A model generated the notes under the pieces. That model made no database searches, was not told where the DNA came from, and saw only the letters and a program-made list of their open reading frames with translations. Position numbers and translations under genes: made by a program. This document shows positions 28,619-37,945 of a DNA stretch of 64,000 bases, in pieces. Every line of letters starts with the position of its first letter. Positions within the stretch are counted from its first letter, which is position 1. Where the stretch lies: NCBI GenBank assembly GCA_910578275.1, contig CAJTPR010000003.1, positions 1 through 64,000 on the forward strand. Reading direction: 5' to 3'. The DNA comes from an uncultured Bacteroidales bacterium (GTDB taxonomy: Bacteria; Bacteroidota; Bacteroidia; Bacteroidales; P3).

Positions 28619-28631
28619 TGTGTTTTGTTGT

Positions 28632-29027
28632 TTAGCTGATGAAACAAATAACTTCGCCGCCAACGTTTTCCTTGCGGGCTTCCTTGTCGGTCATCAGGCC
28701 TTTGGAAGTCGACATGATGGCGATGCCCAAGCCGTTCATCACGCGGGGAAGGTTTTCGGTATCGGCGTACTTGCGCAAGCCGGGCGTGCTGACACGGTCG
28801 ATCCGGTGGATGGCCGGAGCCTTGGTGGCAGGATGATATTTCAAGGCGATCTTGAGCGTGGGTTTCACGCCTTCGTCCACCTTGTAGTTTACGATATAAC
28901 CTTTTTCGAACAAAATGCGCGCGATGCCCGCCTTCATTTTCGAGGAAGGAACTTCGACCATTCTCTTCCTTGCCATATTGGCGTTTCTGATAACGGTCAA
29001 AAAGTCCGCGATGGAATCTGATATCAT
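28632..29027 (-). CDS. rpsH: 30S ribosomal protein S8
   Basis: S8 is a primary 16S rRNA binder and, in E. coli, the translational repressor of the spc operon. The 131-residue protein has the DFLTVIRNANMARK start and the C-terminal STSKGLMTDKEARKENVGGE signature. Confidence 0.98.
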   Translation of the reverse strand: MISDSIADFLTVIRNANMARKRMVEVPSSKMKAGIARILFEKGYIVNYKVDEGVKPTLKIALKYHPATKAPAIHRIDRVSTPGLRKYADTENLPRVMNGLGIAIMSTSKGLMTDKEARKENVGGEVICFIS

Positions 29028-29054
29028 GGTTTCTCTCTTTTTTTAGTTAAGGAA

Positions 29055-29324
29055 CTACCAGCTGGCTTTCTTTACACCGGGAATCAAACCTTGCAACGCC
29101 ATTTCCCTGAAGTTGATACGCGAAATTCCGAACACGCGCATGTAACCCTTGGGGCGACCGGTAAGCTTGCAACGGTTGTGCAAACGAACGGGCGAAGCGT
29201 TCTTGGGTATCCTTTGCAGGGCGTCATAGTCGCCCGCTTTCTTGAGCTCGGCACGCTTCTGGGCATATTTAGCAACCATGCGTTCTCTCTTAAGCTCTCT
29301 GGCTTTCATTGATTCTTTTGCCAT
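29055..29324 (-). CDS. rpsN: 30S ribosomal protein S14
   Basis: S14 sits in the small-subunit head. At 89 residues, with no CxxC zinc pair, it is the long zinc-independent form. The RPKGYMRVFGISRINFREMA signature is present. It is only 6 bases from rplE. Confidence 0.97.
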   Translation of the reverse strand: MAKESMKARELKRERMVAKYAQKRAELKKAGDYDALQRIPKNASPVRLHNRCKLTGRPKGYMRVFGISRINFREMALQGLIPGVKKASW

Positions 29325-29330
29325 AGTGCG

Positions 29331-29891
29331 CTACTTGTTGTTTTGTTTTTGAAAAGGCATGCCAAACTCTCTTAACAAAGCGTATGCTTCCTTATCGTTG
29401 TTTGCGGTAGTCACAAAGGTAATGTCCATACCGCTGATTTTATTGATTTTGTCGATATTGATCTCGGGGAATATGATCTGTTCGGTAACACCGAAGGAAA
29501 AATTGCCCTTTCCGTCGAAACCCTTGTCGCTGATACCCCTGAAGTCGCGGATACGGGGGATGGCCACCGAAATGAGGCGATCGAGGAACTCGTACATGCG
29601 TTCACCACGTAAGGTGACCCTTACGCCGATGGGCATACCCTTGCGGACCTTGAAGTTCGAAATGTCCTTCTTCGATTTGGTGGCAACCGCGCGTTGACCG
29701 GTGATGGCCGTCATTTCTTCCACGCCGGCATCAATCAATTTCTTGTCGGCAACGGCGTTCCCGAGGCCCTGGTTCAAGCAAATCTTTACCAAGCGGGGAA
29801 CTTGCATCACGCTCTTGTAACCGAATTCGTTTCTGAGATTCGGCACAATCGTCGTGTCGTATTTTTCTCTAAGTCTCGGCGAATAACTCAT
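29331..29891 (-). CDS. rplE: 50S ribosomal protein L5
   Basis: L5 binds 5S rRNA and touches P-site tRNA. The 186-residue chain shows the L5 pattern KICLNQGLGNAVADKKLID and the GVTEQIIFPEI motif. Its ATG shares one base with the rplX stop (TAATG), implying translational coupling. Confidence 0.98.
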   Translation of the reverse strand: MSYSPRLREKYDTTIVPNLRNEFGYKSVMQVPRLVKICLNQGLGNAVADKKLIDAGVEEMTAITGQRAVATKSKKDISNFKVRKGMPIGVRVTLRGERMYEFLDRLISVAIPRIRDFRGISDKGFDGKGNFSFGVTEQIIFPEINIDKINKISGMDITFVTTANNDKEAYALLREFGMPFQKQNNK

Positions 29892-30208
29892 TACTTAATT
29901 ACCTCCCCTGATTTTTTAGAATAGCGAACTAATTTATTGGTCTTCTCATCCAGCTTGCGGCCGATCCGGCTCGCGTTGCCCTTGCCATCGACCACCATCA
30001 GGTTGGAAATGTGGATTCCGGCTTCCATCTTGATGATGCCGCCCTGAGGATTCTTGGCGTTGGGCTTGGTGTGCTTGGATACCATGTTGATGCCTTCCAC
30101 CTTGGCACGGAGTTTTTCCCGATCCACCATGAGCACCTTGCCCTGCATGCCCTTGTCGTCACCGGCCAATACCTTTACGGTATCTCCTTTTTTGATGTGT
30201 AATTTCAT
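29891..30208 (-). CDS. rplX: 50S ribosomal protein L24
   Basis: L24 initiates large-subunit assembly. The 105-residue product has the KOW motif near its start (KKGDTVKVLAGDDKGMQGKV) and the NPQGGIIKMEAGIHISN signature. It overlaps the rplE start by one base. Confidence 0.97.
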   Translation of the reverse strand: MKLHIKKGDTVKVLAGDDKGMQGKVLMVDREKLRAKVEGINMVSKHTKPNAKNPQGGIIKMEAGIHISNLMVVDGKGNASRIGRKLDEKTNKLVRYSKKSGEVIK

Positions 30209-30222
30209 GGTCGTATTTCCTA

Positions 30223-30591
30223 TTAAAGCACTTCAGGTGCCAGTGAAACAATTTTCATGAATTGCTTTTCACGCAACTCGCGGGCTACCGGTCCGAAAAT
30301 ACGGGTACCGCGCATTTCGTCGGACGCGTTAAGCAATACAACGGCATTGTCGTCGAAACGGATGTACGAGCCGTCGGCCCTGCGTACTTCCTTGGTCGTT
30401 CTTACGACAACAGCCTTCGATACGGTTCCTTTCTTAACATTGCCGGAGGGGAGCGCATCTTTGATGGCAACCACGATCTTGTCGCCCACACTCGCGTATC
30501 TTCTCTTGGTTCCACCCAAGACGCGAATGCAGAGTACCGACTTCGCCCCGCTGTTATCGGCAACACTAAGTCTAGTTTCTTGCTGTATCAT
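30223..30591 (-). CDS. rplN: 50S ribosomal protein L14
   Basis: L14 forms an intersubunit bridge. The 122-residue product starts MIQQETRLSVADNSGAK and ends FMKIVSLAPEVL, near-universal L14 features. It starts 2 bases beyond the rpsQ stop. Confidence 0.98.
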   Translation of the reverse strand: MIQQETRLSVADNSGAKSVLCIRVLGGTKRRYASVGDKIVVAIKDALPSGNVKKGTVSKAVVVRTTKEVRRADGSYIRFDDNAVVLLNASDEMRGTRIFGPVARELREKQFMKIVSLAPEVL

Positions 30592-30593
30592 AA

Positions 30594-30848
30594 CTATTTA
30601 GCTCTTTCAATGATTTCAACTAATCTCCAACATTTGTCTTTGCTCAAAGGCCGGGTTTCCATAATGCGCACGGTATCGCCGATATTGCAAGTGTTCTCCT
30701 CGTCATGGGCCTTGAACTTGGTTGATTTCTTAACGAACTTGCCGTAAATGGGGTGTTTCGTTTTGCGCTCAACCAGAACGACGATGGTCTTTTGCATTTT
30801 ATTGCTGACCACTACGCCGATTCTTTCTTTTCTAAGATTCCTTTCCAT
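30594..30848 (-). CDS. rpsQ: 30S ribosomal protein S17
   Basis: S17 is a primary 16S rRNA binder with an OB fold. The 84-residue product carries GVVVSNKMQKTIVVLVERK and the GDTVRIMETRPLSKDK signature. Confidence 0.98.
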   Translation of the reverse strand: MERNLRKERIGVVVSNKMQKTIVVLVERKTKHPIYGKFVKKSTKFKAHDEENTCNIGDTVRIMETRPLSKDKCWRLVEIIERAK

Positions 30849-30865
30849 GTTTTCCTCTTTTGGGG

Positions 30866-31063
30866 CTATTTCGCCAATTCCCTGCGGCGCAATTCCGTCA
30901 GGATACGGGCAATGTTTTTCTTATGCGTCTTGATAAGGTTCGGGTTTTCGACAGGCGAAATCGCATGATTCAATTTCATCTTGTGCAACTCGTTCCTTTC
31001 CGTGTCCAGGCGGTCTTGCAATTCCGCGGTCGACAATTCCTTTACTACGAATTCTGATTTCAT
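30866..31063 (-). CDS. rpmC: 50S ribosomal protein L29
   Basis: L29 lines the exit-tunnel rim near the signal-recognition-particle site. The 65-residue helical product has the expected ELQDRLDTERNELHKMKLNH and C-terminal KKNIARILTELRRREL. Confidence 0.97.
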   Translation of the reverse strand: MKSEFVVKELSTAELQDRLDTERNELHKMKLNHAISPVENPNLIKTHKKNIARILTELRRRELAK

Positions 31064-31076
31064 GGCTTATCCCTTG

Positions 31077-31499
31077 TTATTCGGCTACGTAATCTCTCCT
31101 TACTACAAACTTGACGGCGATGGGAAGTTTTTGCGATGCCAACCTGAGAGCTTCCTTGGCTACTTCCATGGGAACACCGTCGGCTTCAAACAAAATACGT
31201 CCCGGGTTGATACGGGCCACGAAATATTCGGGAGCACCCTTACCTTTACCCATACGTACTTCATTAGGCTTCTTGGTAATGGGCTTGTCGGGGAAAACAC
31301 GTATCCAGATCTGACCTTCACGTTTCATGTAACGGGTTACGGCCTGACGGGCGGCTTCCAATTGGCGGGCCGTGATGAAAGCGGTTTCCAAGGACTTGAT
31401 TCCAAAAGAACCGAAAGCAATCTCGGCACCTCTCTTGGTGTTGCCTTTCAGTCTGCCTTTTTGCTGCTTTCTGAATTTGGTTTTCTTGGGTTGTAACAT
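31077..31499 (-). CDS. rplP: 50S ribosomal protein L16
   Basis: L16 supports the A-site side of the peptidyl transferase centre. The 140-residue product starts MLQPKKTKFRKQQKGR and has the EGQIWIRVFPDKPITKKP and GKGKGAPEYFVARI signatures. Confidence 0.98.
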   Translation of the reverse strand: MLQPKKTKFRKQQKGRLKGNTKRGAEIAFGSFGIKSLETAFITARQLEAARQAVTRYMKREGQIWIRVFPDKPITKKPNEVRMGKGKGAPEYFVARINPGRILFEADGVPMEVAKEALRLASQKLPIAVKFVVRRDYVAE

Positions 31500-31530
31500 C
31501 TCTGTATAAGGTTAAAATGTTAGCGATTCT

Positions 31531-32265
31531 TTAGTTGGCCTTTTTTCTTCTGCCACCCATTCCGGAGCGGGGAGCCATCGGCCTGCCTGCGTTTTCCTTC
31601 GAGGTGGGAGCGGCGGTGAAAGCCGTCGACAAGTCGCACTTGCCATAAATCACGCCCCTGCAGATCCAGACCTTGATACCGATGCGGCCGTAAGTGGTAT
31701 GGGCTTCGGCCAAGGAATAGTCGATGTCCGCACGCAAGGTGTGTAACGGTGTACGACCTTCCTTGAAGTGTTCGGTACGTGCCATTTCGGCTCCGCCCAA
31801 ACGACCGGAAATCTGAACCTTGATTCCTTCGGCACCCATGCGCATGGCCGATGAAATGGCCGTCTTGATAGCCTTGCGGTAGGAAACGCGACCTTCAAGC
31901 TGACGGGCGATGGAGGAAGCCGTGATGACGGCATCCAGTTCGGGACGTTTGATTTCGGAAATGCTGATCTGGATTTCCTTCCCGGTGAGTTTTTTCAACT
32001 CTTCCTTCAACTTGTCGACTTCTTGGCCGGCTTTGCCGATAATCAAGCCCGGACGAGCGGTGAAGATAGTAATGGTAACCATTTTCAGAGTCCGTTCGAT
32101 CAGTATCTTGGAAACACTGGCCTTGGCCAGACGAACGTTCAAGTATTTGCGGATCTTGTCGTCTTCAACCAACTTGGCTTCGAAGCGGCGGCCGCCATAC
32201 CAACTGGAATCCCAGCCTCTGATTATACCTAATCTATTTCCTATCGGGTTTGTTTTTTGTCCCAT
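31531..32265 (-). CDS. rpsC: 30S ribosomal protein S3
   Basis: S3 lies at the mRNA entry and helps unwind mRNA. The 244-residue chain contains the KH domain (GLIIGKAGQEVDKLKEEL) and the C-terminal signature ISGRLGGAEMARTEHFKEGR. A short basic tail ends it (GGRRKKAN). Confidence 0.98.
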   Translation of the reverse strand: MGQKTNPIGNRLGIIRGWDSSWYGGRRFEAKLVEDDKIRKYLNVRLAKASVSKILIERTLKMVTITIFTARPGLIIGKAGQEVDKLKEELKKLTGKEIQISISEIKRPELDAVITASSIARQLEGRVSYRKAIKTAISSAMRMGAEGIKVQISGRLGGAEMARTEHFKEGRTPLHTLRADIDYSLAEAHTTYGRIGIKVWICRGVIYGKCDLSTAFTAAPTSKENAGRPMAPRSGMGGRRKKAN

Positions 32266-32267
32266 GG

Positions 32268-32723
32268 TTACTTGTTTTCAGCTTCTGCTTTTTCGACATT
32301 CTTTTTTTTCGGTTCGGCCTGTGCGGTCAAATCACGGCTGCCCAAAACGAGGGTGACGTGGTTGGAACGTTTGCGGATCCTGTAACCCCTGCCTTGGGGA
32401 GCGGGGCGAAGGCGTTTGAGTTGGGCACCACCGTCCACAAAAATTTCCTTTACGTACAAGTGGGCGTCTTCCATGCGCACGCCTTCGTTCTTGTTCTGCC
32501 AATTGGCGATGGCGGAACGGAGCAGCTTGTGCAACTTGGGAGCAGCTTCCCTGTGACCGTATTGGAGAACGGCCAAAGCCTTGTCAACATCCAACCCGCG
32601 AATCAAATCGGCCGTGTAGCGCGTTTTGCGAGGCGAGGTGGGGTTGTTGTTCAACTTGGCCATATAGAGCGTCTTCTTCTGCTCTTTTATCTTTTCGGCA
32701 CGAATACGTTTTCTCGATCCCAT
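32268..32723 (-). CDS. rplV: 50S ribosomal protein L22
   Basis: L22 reaches into the exit tunnel. At 151 residues it exceeds the E. coli protein (110) through an N-terminal basic extension (about 22 residues) and a charged C-terminal tail ending KAEAENK, both usual in Bacteroidota. The tunnel hairpin residues lie in RPAPQGRGYRIRKRSNH. Confidence 0.96.
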   Translation of the reverse strand: MGSRKRIRAEKIKEQKKTLYMAKLNNNPTSPRKTRYTADLIRGLDVDKALAVLQYGHREAAPKLHKLLRSAIANWQNKNEGVRMEDAHLYVKEIFVDGGAQLKRLRPAPQGRGYRIRKRSNHVTLVLGSRDLTAQAEPKKKNVEKAEAENK

Positions 32724-32749
32724 TGCTCTATGTTATTTACGAACGGTGA

Positions 32750-33028
32750 TTACTTTTTACCTTTATCCTTGTTACCGGCATGGCCACGGAAAGTACGGGT
32801 AGGAGCGAATTCGCCCAACTTGTGACCTACCATGTTTTCGGTAACGTAAACGGGAACGAACTTGTTACCGTTGTGTACGGCGATGGTTTGTCCCACGAAG
32901 TCGGGAGAAATCATGGATGCGCGCGACCAGGTCTTGATGGTAACCTTTTTCTTGTTCTGGGCTGCGGCAAGTACTTTCTTCTCCAACTTGAAGTGGATAT
33001 ATGGACCCTTTTTGATTGAACGGCTCAT
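32750..33028 (-). CDS. rpsS: 30S ribosomal protein S19
   Basis: S19 pairs with S13 in the subunit head. The 92-residue product has MSRSIKKGPY at the start and the signature NMVGHKLGEFAPTRTFRGH. Confidence 0.98.
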   Translation of the reverse strand: MSRSIKKGPYIHFKLEKKVLAAAQNKKKVTIKTWSRASMISPDFVGQTIAVHNGNKFVPVYVTENMVGHKLGEFAPTRTFRGHAGNKDKGKK

Positions 33029-33047
33029 GATTCTGCGTTTTTTTTAA

Positions 33048-33872
33048 TTACTTCTTCCTTCTTTCGATGATGAACTTGCTGGAAGGATTCTTCATGCGGC
33101 GAGTCTTGTATCCTTTCGCGGGCAAGCCCTTCCTCGAACGGGGATGGCCTCCGGAGGCACGACCTTCACCACCGCCCATCGGGTGATCGACAGGGTTCAT
33201 GACCACGCCACGGTTGCGCGGCCTGCGACCCAGCCAACGGCTGCGACCGGCCTTGCCCGAAGATTCCAGGCTGTGGTCGGCATTGGAAGTGACACCGATG
33301 GTGGCCTTGCATGCCTGAAGGATTTTGCGGGTTTCGCCGGAAGGCAACTTGATGATGGCGTACTTGTCGTCGCGGGAAAGCAATTGCGCGTAAGAACCGG
33401 CGCTGCGTACGATCTTGGCTCCTTGGCCGGGACGCAATTCGATGTTGTGAATCAGCGTACCGAGAGGAATTTCACTCAGGTAAAGGGCATTGCCGATGTT
33501 GGGGGCGATTTCCTTGCCGGAAAGCACCTTCTGGCCGACTTGCAGGCCCTGAGGAGCGATGATATACCTCTTTTCGCCGTCGGCATATGCCAGAAGGGCG
33601 ATACGGGCCGTACGGTTGGGATCGTATTCTATGGTCTTTACGGTTGCGGGTATCTGGTCTTTGTCACGCTTGAAATCGATGATACGATATTGCCTTTTAT
33701 GGCCGCCACCGATATAGCGCATGGTACGATGACCTTCGTTGTTGCGACCGCCCGTCTTACGATAGGAAACGACCAGCGATTTTTCGGGCTTGGTAGCCGT
33801 GATTTCTTCAAACGTGCTGGTGCTTCTAAAACGCTGACCCGCCGAAGTGGGTTTTAATTTCTTTAAAGCCAT
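33048..33872 (-). CDS. rplB: 50S ribosomal protein L2
   Basis: L2 is needed for subunit joining and peptidyl transfer. The 274-residue chain has the glycine/histidine-rich C-terminal signature MNPVDHPMGGGEGRASGGH, containing the conserved histidine linked to peptidyl-transferase function. Confidence 0.98.
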   Translation of the reverse strand: MALKKLKPTSAGQRFRSTSTFEEITATKPEKSLVVSYRKTGGRNNEGHRTMRYIGGGHKRQYRIIDFKRDKDQIPATVKTIEYDPNRTARIALLAYADGEKRYIIAPQGLQVGQKVLSGKEIAPNIGNALYLSEIPLGTLIHNIELRPGQGAKIVRSAGSYAQLLSRDDKYAIIKLPSGETRKILQACKATIGVTSNADHSLESSGKAGRSRWLGRRPRNRGVVMNPVDHPMGGGEGRASGGHPRSRKGLPAKGYKTRRMKNPSSKFIIERRKK

Positions 33873-33877
33873 TTCTC

Positions 33878-34168
33878 TTAGATGTTACTGTAAAAATCGA
33901 TCGTGTCGCCTTGTGCCAAGGTTACCAATGCTTTCTTGATGTCGCTGGTACGGCCTTCGATAAAACCGGCGCGCGTGTAGCGCGACTTGGATTTACCTTT
34001 CTGGTTGATCGTGTTCACGGCAACCACCTTTACGCCGTACGCATCTTCCACCGCTTTTTTAATCTCAATCTTGTTCGCTGCTTTGTCAACGATGAAACCG
34101 ACGCGGTTGAATTTTTCCGCCACCTTGGTCATTTTTTCGGTGACGATAGGTTTAATTATCACGTTCAT
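33878..34168 (-). CDS. rplW: 50S ribosomal protein L23
   Basis: L23 docks signal recognition particle and trigger factor at the tunnel exit. The 96-residue product begins MNVIIKPIVTEKMTK and has the KIEIKKAVEDAYGVKV core. Confidence 0.97.
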   Translation of the reverse strand: MNVIIKPIVTEKMTKVAEKFNRVGFIVDKAANKIEIKKAVEDAYGVKVVAVNTINQKGKSKSRYTRAGFIEGRTSDIKKALVTLAQGDTIDFYSNI

Positions 34169-34190
34169 TGTTCTTTAATTAAGCAGTTCC

Positions 34191-34826
34191 CTATTCTTGC
34201 GCTGCGTAAAGTTCGTCCAGTTTCTTGGCCGAAGTTTCCACGAACAACAGATTTTTCGCGTTAAGAATATCGTAAGTATTTAAGTCAGAAACGCTTACGA
34301 CTTTAATCTGCGGCAGATTTCGGGAGGACAAAAATACGAATTTATTTGATTCTGCAAGCACTACAAGCGATTTTTTTTCAGCCAGATTGAGATTCTTCAA
34401 GATCTCGAGCATCTGCTTGGTCTTGGGCGCGTCGAAGGAAAGGTCTTCCACCACGGTGACGTTGCTTTCCTTGAACTTGTAGGCCAAGGCCGAAAGACGG
34501 GCCAGCCGCTTGAGCTTCTTGTTCAATTTGAAACTGTAATCACGCGGACGGGGTCCGAATACGCGGGCACCGCCATGCAAGAGGGGCGAGTTGATGTCCC
34601 CGCGACGGGCACCGCCGCCGCCTTTTTGCTTGCCCAGTTTCTTGGTACTGCCCGACATTTCCGACCGCTCCTTGCTTTTGTGCGTGCCTTGGCGTTGATT
34701 GGCCAAATATTGCTTCACGGCCAAGTACATGGCGTGATCGTTGGGTTCTGCATTCGCGATGCTATCGGAAATCTGCACCTTTCTCCCGGTTTCCTTTCCG
34801 GCTGTGTTCAAAACTGTTAACTCCAT
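34191..34826 (-). CDS. rplD: 50S ribosomal protein L4
   Basis: L4 reaches the exit tunnel and in E. coli regulates the S10 operon. The 211-residue chain has the tunnel-loop segment KKLGKQKGGGGARRGDINSP. Its start overlaps the rplC end by 10 bases, suggesting translational coupling. Confidence 0.97.
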   Translation of the reverse strand: MELTVLNTAGKETGRKVQISDSIANAEPNDHAMYLAVKQYLANQRQGTHKSKERSEMSGSTKKLGKQKGGGGARRGDINSPLLHGGARVFGPRPRDYSFKLNKKLKRLARLSALAYKFKESNVTVVEDLSFDAPKTKQMLEILKNLNLAEKKSLVVLAESNKFVFLSSRNLPQIKVVSVSDLNTYDILNAKNLLFVETSAKKLDELYAAQE

Positions 34827-35446
34827 CTCTCTAATTTTAAAAATGAACCTTTAGGACCGGGTACGGAACCCTTGACCAAAATCAAATTCTTTTCCAAGAT
34901 AACCTTGACCACTTCGAGGTTAACGCATTTTCTCCTGTTATGACCTGTCTGACCGGCCATGCGCAAGCCTTTGAACAAACGGGAAGGGTAGGAAGACGCG
35001 CCCACCGAACCGGGAGCCCTGAGACGGTTATGCTGACCGTGAGTGCTTTGTCCAACACCGCCGAATCCGTGTCTGCCTACGACGCCTTGAAATCCGTGTC
35101 CTTTGGTGATACCGGCAACGTCGATGAATTCCCCTTCGGTGAATACATCCACGCAGATGTTTTCGCCGAATTGCTTGCGGTGGCCTTCTTCAAAGCGGGT
35201 GAACTCCATGCTGATTTGCTTGGGAGTCGTCTTGGCTTTGTCGAAATGGCCTTTCAAGGCTTTCGGGGTATGTTTTTCCTTGCGTTCCCCAAACGACAAC
35301 TGAATGGCTTCGTAGCCATCCTTCTCCATTGTTTTTACTTGCGTTACCACACAAGGACCAGCTTCTATGACTGTGCACGGCACGTTCTTGCCGGAGGCAT
35401 CCCAGATGCTAGTCATTCCGATTTTTCTTCCAATTAATCCGGACAT
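34817..35446 (-). CDS. rplC: 50S ribosomal protein L3
   Basis: L3 reaches the peptidyl transferase centre. The 209-residue chain has the signature FGGVGQSTHGQHNRLRAPGS and the methylation-type region around KGLRMAGQ. A 77-base gap to rpsJ contains a small GC hairpin (CCCGG-CCGGG, about 35491-35505) whose role is unknown. Confidence 0.97.
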   Translation of the reverse strand: MSGLIGRKIGMTSIWDASGKNVPCTVIEAGPCVVTQVKTMEKDGYEAIQLSFGERKEKHTPKALKGHFDKAKTTPKQISMEFTRFEEGHRKQFGENICVDVFTEGEFIDVAGITKGHGFQGVVGRHGFGGVGQSTHGQHNRLRAPGSVGASSYPSRLFKGLRMAGQTGHNRRKCVNLEVVKVILEKNLILVKGSVPGPKGSFLKLERWS

Positions 35447-35523
35447 TACTTTGCTTGTTAATGGTTTTGTTTAATCTGTTTGTTTTCCCGGCCGGACCGG
35501 GTCTTTCGAGTTAAGGGCGAACC

Positions 35524-35832
35524 TCAGACTTTGATTTCGACTTCGACGCCGCTGGGCAATTCGAGCTTCATCAAGGCATCGATGGTCTTGGAGCTGCTGC
35601 TGTGAATGTCCAACAAACGTTTGTAAGAAGACAATTCAAACTGTTCACGCGACTTTTTGTTGACAAAGGTCGAGCGGTTCACCGTGAAGATTTTCTTGTT
35701 CGTCGGCAAGGGTATGGGACCGCTTACCATCGCACCGGTCATCTTCACCGTCTTTACGATCTTCTCGGCAGACTTGTCCACCAAGTTGTAGTCGTAAGAC
35801 TTTAACTTGATTCTGATTTTCTGTTGACTCAC
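35524..35832 (-). CDS. rpsJ: 30S ribosomal protein S10
   Basis: S10 acts in the ribosome and, with NusB, in antitermination. The 102-residue product carries the S10 signature (MVSGPIPLPTNKKIFTV) and ends VEVEIKV. Unlike E. coli, where S10 starts its own operon, here it follows fusA by 17 bases. Confidence 0.98.
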   Translation of the reverse strand: MSQQKIRIKLKSYDYNLVDKSAEKIVKTVKMTGAMVSGPIPLPTNKKIFTVNRSTFVNKKSREQFELSSYKRLLDIHSSSSKTIDALMKLELPSGVEVEIKV

Positions 35833-35849
35833 GGTATTAGACGTTTAAA

Positions 35850-37937
35850 TTATTTTGTAGCTTGTTTGATGACTTCGGCCGTGATGTTGGCGGGAGCTTC
35901 GGCGTGGTGCGAATATTCCATCGTGGAACTTGCACGACCGGAGGTCAATGTACGCAGGGCGGTCACGTAACCGAACATTTCGGCCAAGGGTACCTTGGCG
36001 CGGATGGCCTGTCCGCCGGATTTGGCTTCGATGCCTTCCATGATGCCGCGACGACGGTTCAAGTCGCTCGACACGTCGCCGACATTCTGGTCGGGCGTCT
36101 CGATTTCAACCGACATGATGGGTTCGAGCAAGATCGACTTGGCCTTGCGGCAGGCTTCGCGGAAGCCCATCTTGGCGCAGACTTCGAACGAAAGCGCATC
36201 GGAGTCCACCGGGTGGAACGAGCCGTCCAACAGACGGACCTTGAGGCTTTCGAGCGGATAACCGGCCAATACGCCGTTTTCCAAGGAGGCCTTGAAGCCT
36301 TTTTCCACCGAGGGAATGAATTCCTTGGGAATGTTACCGCCCTTTACTTCGTTGACGAACTGCAAACCTTTCACGCCTTCGTCGGCAGGAGAGATTTCGA
36401 ACAAGATGTCGGCGAATTTTCCACGACCGCCGGTCTGTTTCTTGTATACTTCGCGGTGTTCGACCGTGGAGCAGACGGCTTCCTTGTAGGCTACCTGGGG
36501 ACGACCTTGGTTGCATTCCACCTTGAATTCGCGCTTGAGGCGGTCCAAGAGGATGTCGAGGTGTAATTCACCCATACCGCTGATGATGGTCTGGCCCGAG
36601 TTCTCATCGCTCTTTACACGGAAAGTGGGGTCTTCCTCGGCCAGCTTCATCAAGCCGTTCGACAGTTTGTCCACATCCTGTTGCGAAACGGGTTCGATGG
36701 CGATGCTGATGACGGGATCGGGGAACGTCATGGATTCGAGGATGATCGGGTTGTTTTCGTCGCAAAGCGTGTTACCCGTCTTGATTTCCTTGAAACCCAC
36801 GGCCGCGCCGATGTCACCGGCTTCGATACGATCGAGCGGTTGCTGCTTGTTTGCGTGCATCTGCAGGATACGGGAGATGCGTTCCTTTTTGCCGGTAGAT
36901 GCGTTCAACACGTAAGAACCGGCATCCAAGGCGCCCGAGTAAACGCGGAAGAACGCGATGCGGCCCACGAAGGGGTCGGTGGCGATCTTGAACGCCAAGG
37001 CGGCGAAAGGTTCCTTCACGTCCACCTTGCGGTCGCTTTCTTCGCCGGTGTCGGGATTGGTTCCGACTACGGCTTCCACGTCCAACGGACTGGGCAGATA
37101 GCGGATGATGGCGTCGAGCAAGGGCTGGACGGCCTTGTTCTTGATGGCCGAACCGCACAAGACCGGGTTGATGTGCATGGCGATGGTTCCCTTGCGGATG
37201 GCGGCCACGATTTCATCTTCGGTGATGGAGGAGGGATCTTCAAAGAACTTCTCCATCAGCTTTTCGTCTTCCTCGGCGGCGGCTTCGACCAACTTGTTGT
37301 GGTATTCTTCCACTTGGTCGGCCATGTCGGCAGGCACGGGGATCTCCTCGTGGTCGAGACCTTTGTCATCCGACCATTTGTAGGCTTTCTTGGTGATAAG
37401 GTCCACGACACCCGTGAACGAGTCTTCCTGGCCGATAGGCAATTGCATGACTACCGGACGGGCGTGCAGACGCTCGGTGATCTGGTTGACCACGTTGTAG
37501 AAGTCGGCACCGGTACGGTCCATCTTGTTGACGTAGCAAATGCGAGGCACCTTGTATTTGGTAGCCTGGCGCCATACGGTCTCCGACTGGGGCTGGACGC
37601 CGCCCACGGCGCAGAACAAGGCGACCGCTCCGTCCAACACGCGGAGCGAGCGTTCTACTTCCACCGTGAAGTCGACGTGACCCGGGGTATCGATAAGGTT
37701 GATCTTGTAGGTATCTTTCGCGTAGTTCCAGAACACGGTGGTGGCGGCGGAAGTGATCGTGATGCCACGTTCCTGTTCCTGCGCCATCCAGTCCATCGTG
37801 GCGGTACCTTCGTGGGTTTCCCCGAGCTTGTGGGTCTTCCCGGTATAGAACAAAATACGCTCGGAACAAGTGGTTTTCCCGGCATCGATGTGCGCCATGA
37901 TGCCGATGTTCCGGGTTTTGGATAAGTCGTTTGCCAT
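35850..37937 (-). CDS. fusA: Elongation factor G
   Basis: EF-G is the GTPase that drives tRNA-mRNA translocation. The 695-residue chain has the P-loop AHIDAGKTT (15-23), the switch I/II residues ERGITITSAATT and DTPGHVD, and NKMD for guanine recognition. The usual five-domain length is kept. It lies between rpsG and rpsJ in the str order. Confidence 0.98.
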   Translation of the reverse strand: MANDLSKTRNIGIMAHIDAGKTTCSERILFYTGKTHKLGETHEGTATMDWMAQEQERGITITSAATTVFWNYAKDTYKINLIDTPGHVDFTVEVERSLRVLDGAVALFCAVGGVQPQSETVWRQATKYKVPRICYVNKMDRTGADFYNVVNQITERLHARPVVMQLPIGQEDSFTGVVDLITKKAYKWSDDKGLDHEEIPVPADMADQVEEYHNKLVEAAAEEDEKLMEKFFEDPSSITEDEIVAAIRKGTIAMHINPVLCGSAIKNKAVQPLLDAIIRYLPSPLDVEAVVGTNPDTGEESDRKVDVKEPFAALAFKIATDPFVGRIAFFRVYSGALDAGSYVLNASTGKKERISRILQMHANKQQPLDRIEAGDIGAAVGFKEIKTGNTLCDENNPIILESMTFPDPVISIAIEPVSQQDVDKLSNGLMKLAEEDPTFRVKSDENSGQTIISGMGELHLDILLDRLKREFKVECNQGRPQVAYKEAVCSTVEHREVYKKQTGGRGKFADILFEISPADEGVKGLQFVNEVKGGNIPKEFIPSVEKGFKASLENGVLAGYPLESLKVRLLDGSFHPVDSDALSFEVCAKMGFREACRKAKSILLEPIMSVEIETPDQNVGDVSSDLNRRRGIMEGIEAKSGGQAIRAKVPLAEMFGYVTALRTLTSGRASSTMEYSHHAEAPANITAEVIKQATK

Positions 37938-37945
37938 TGTGTCTG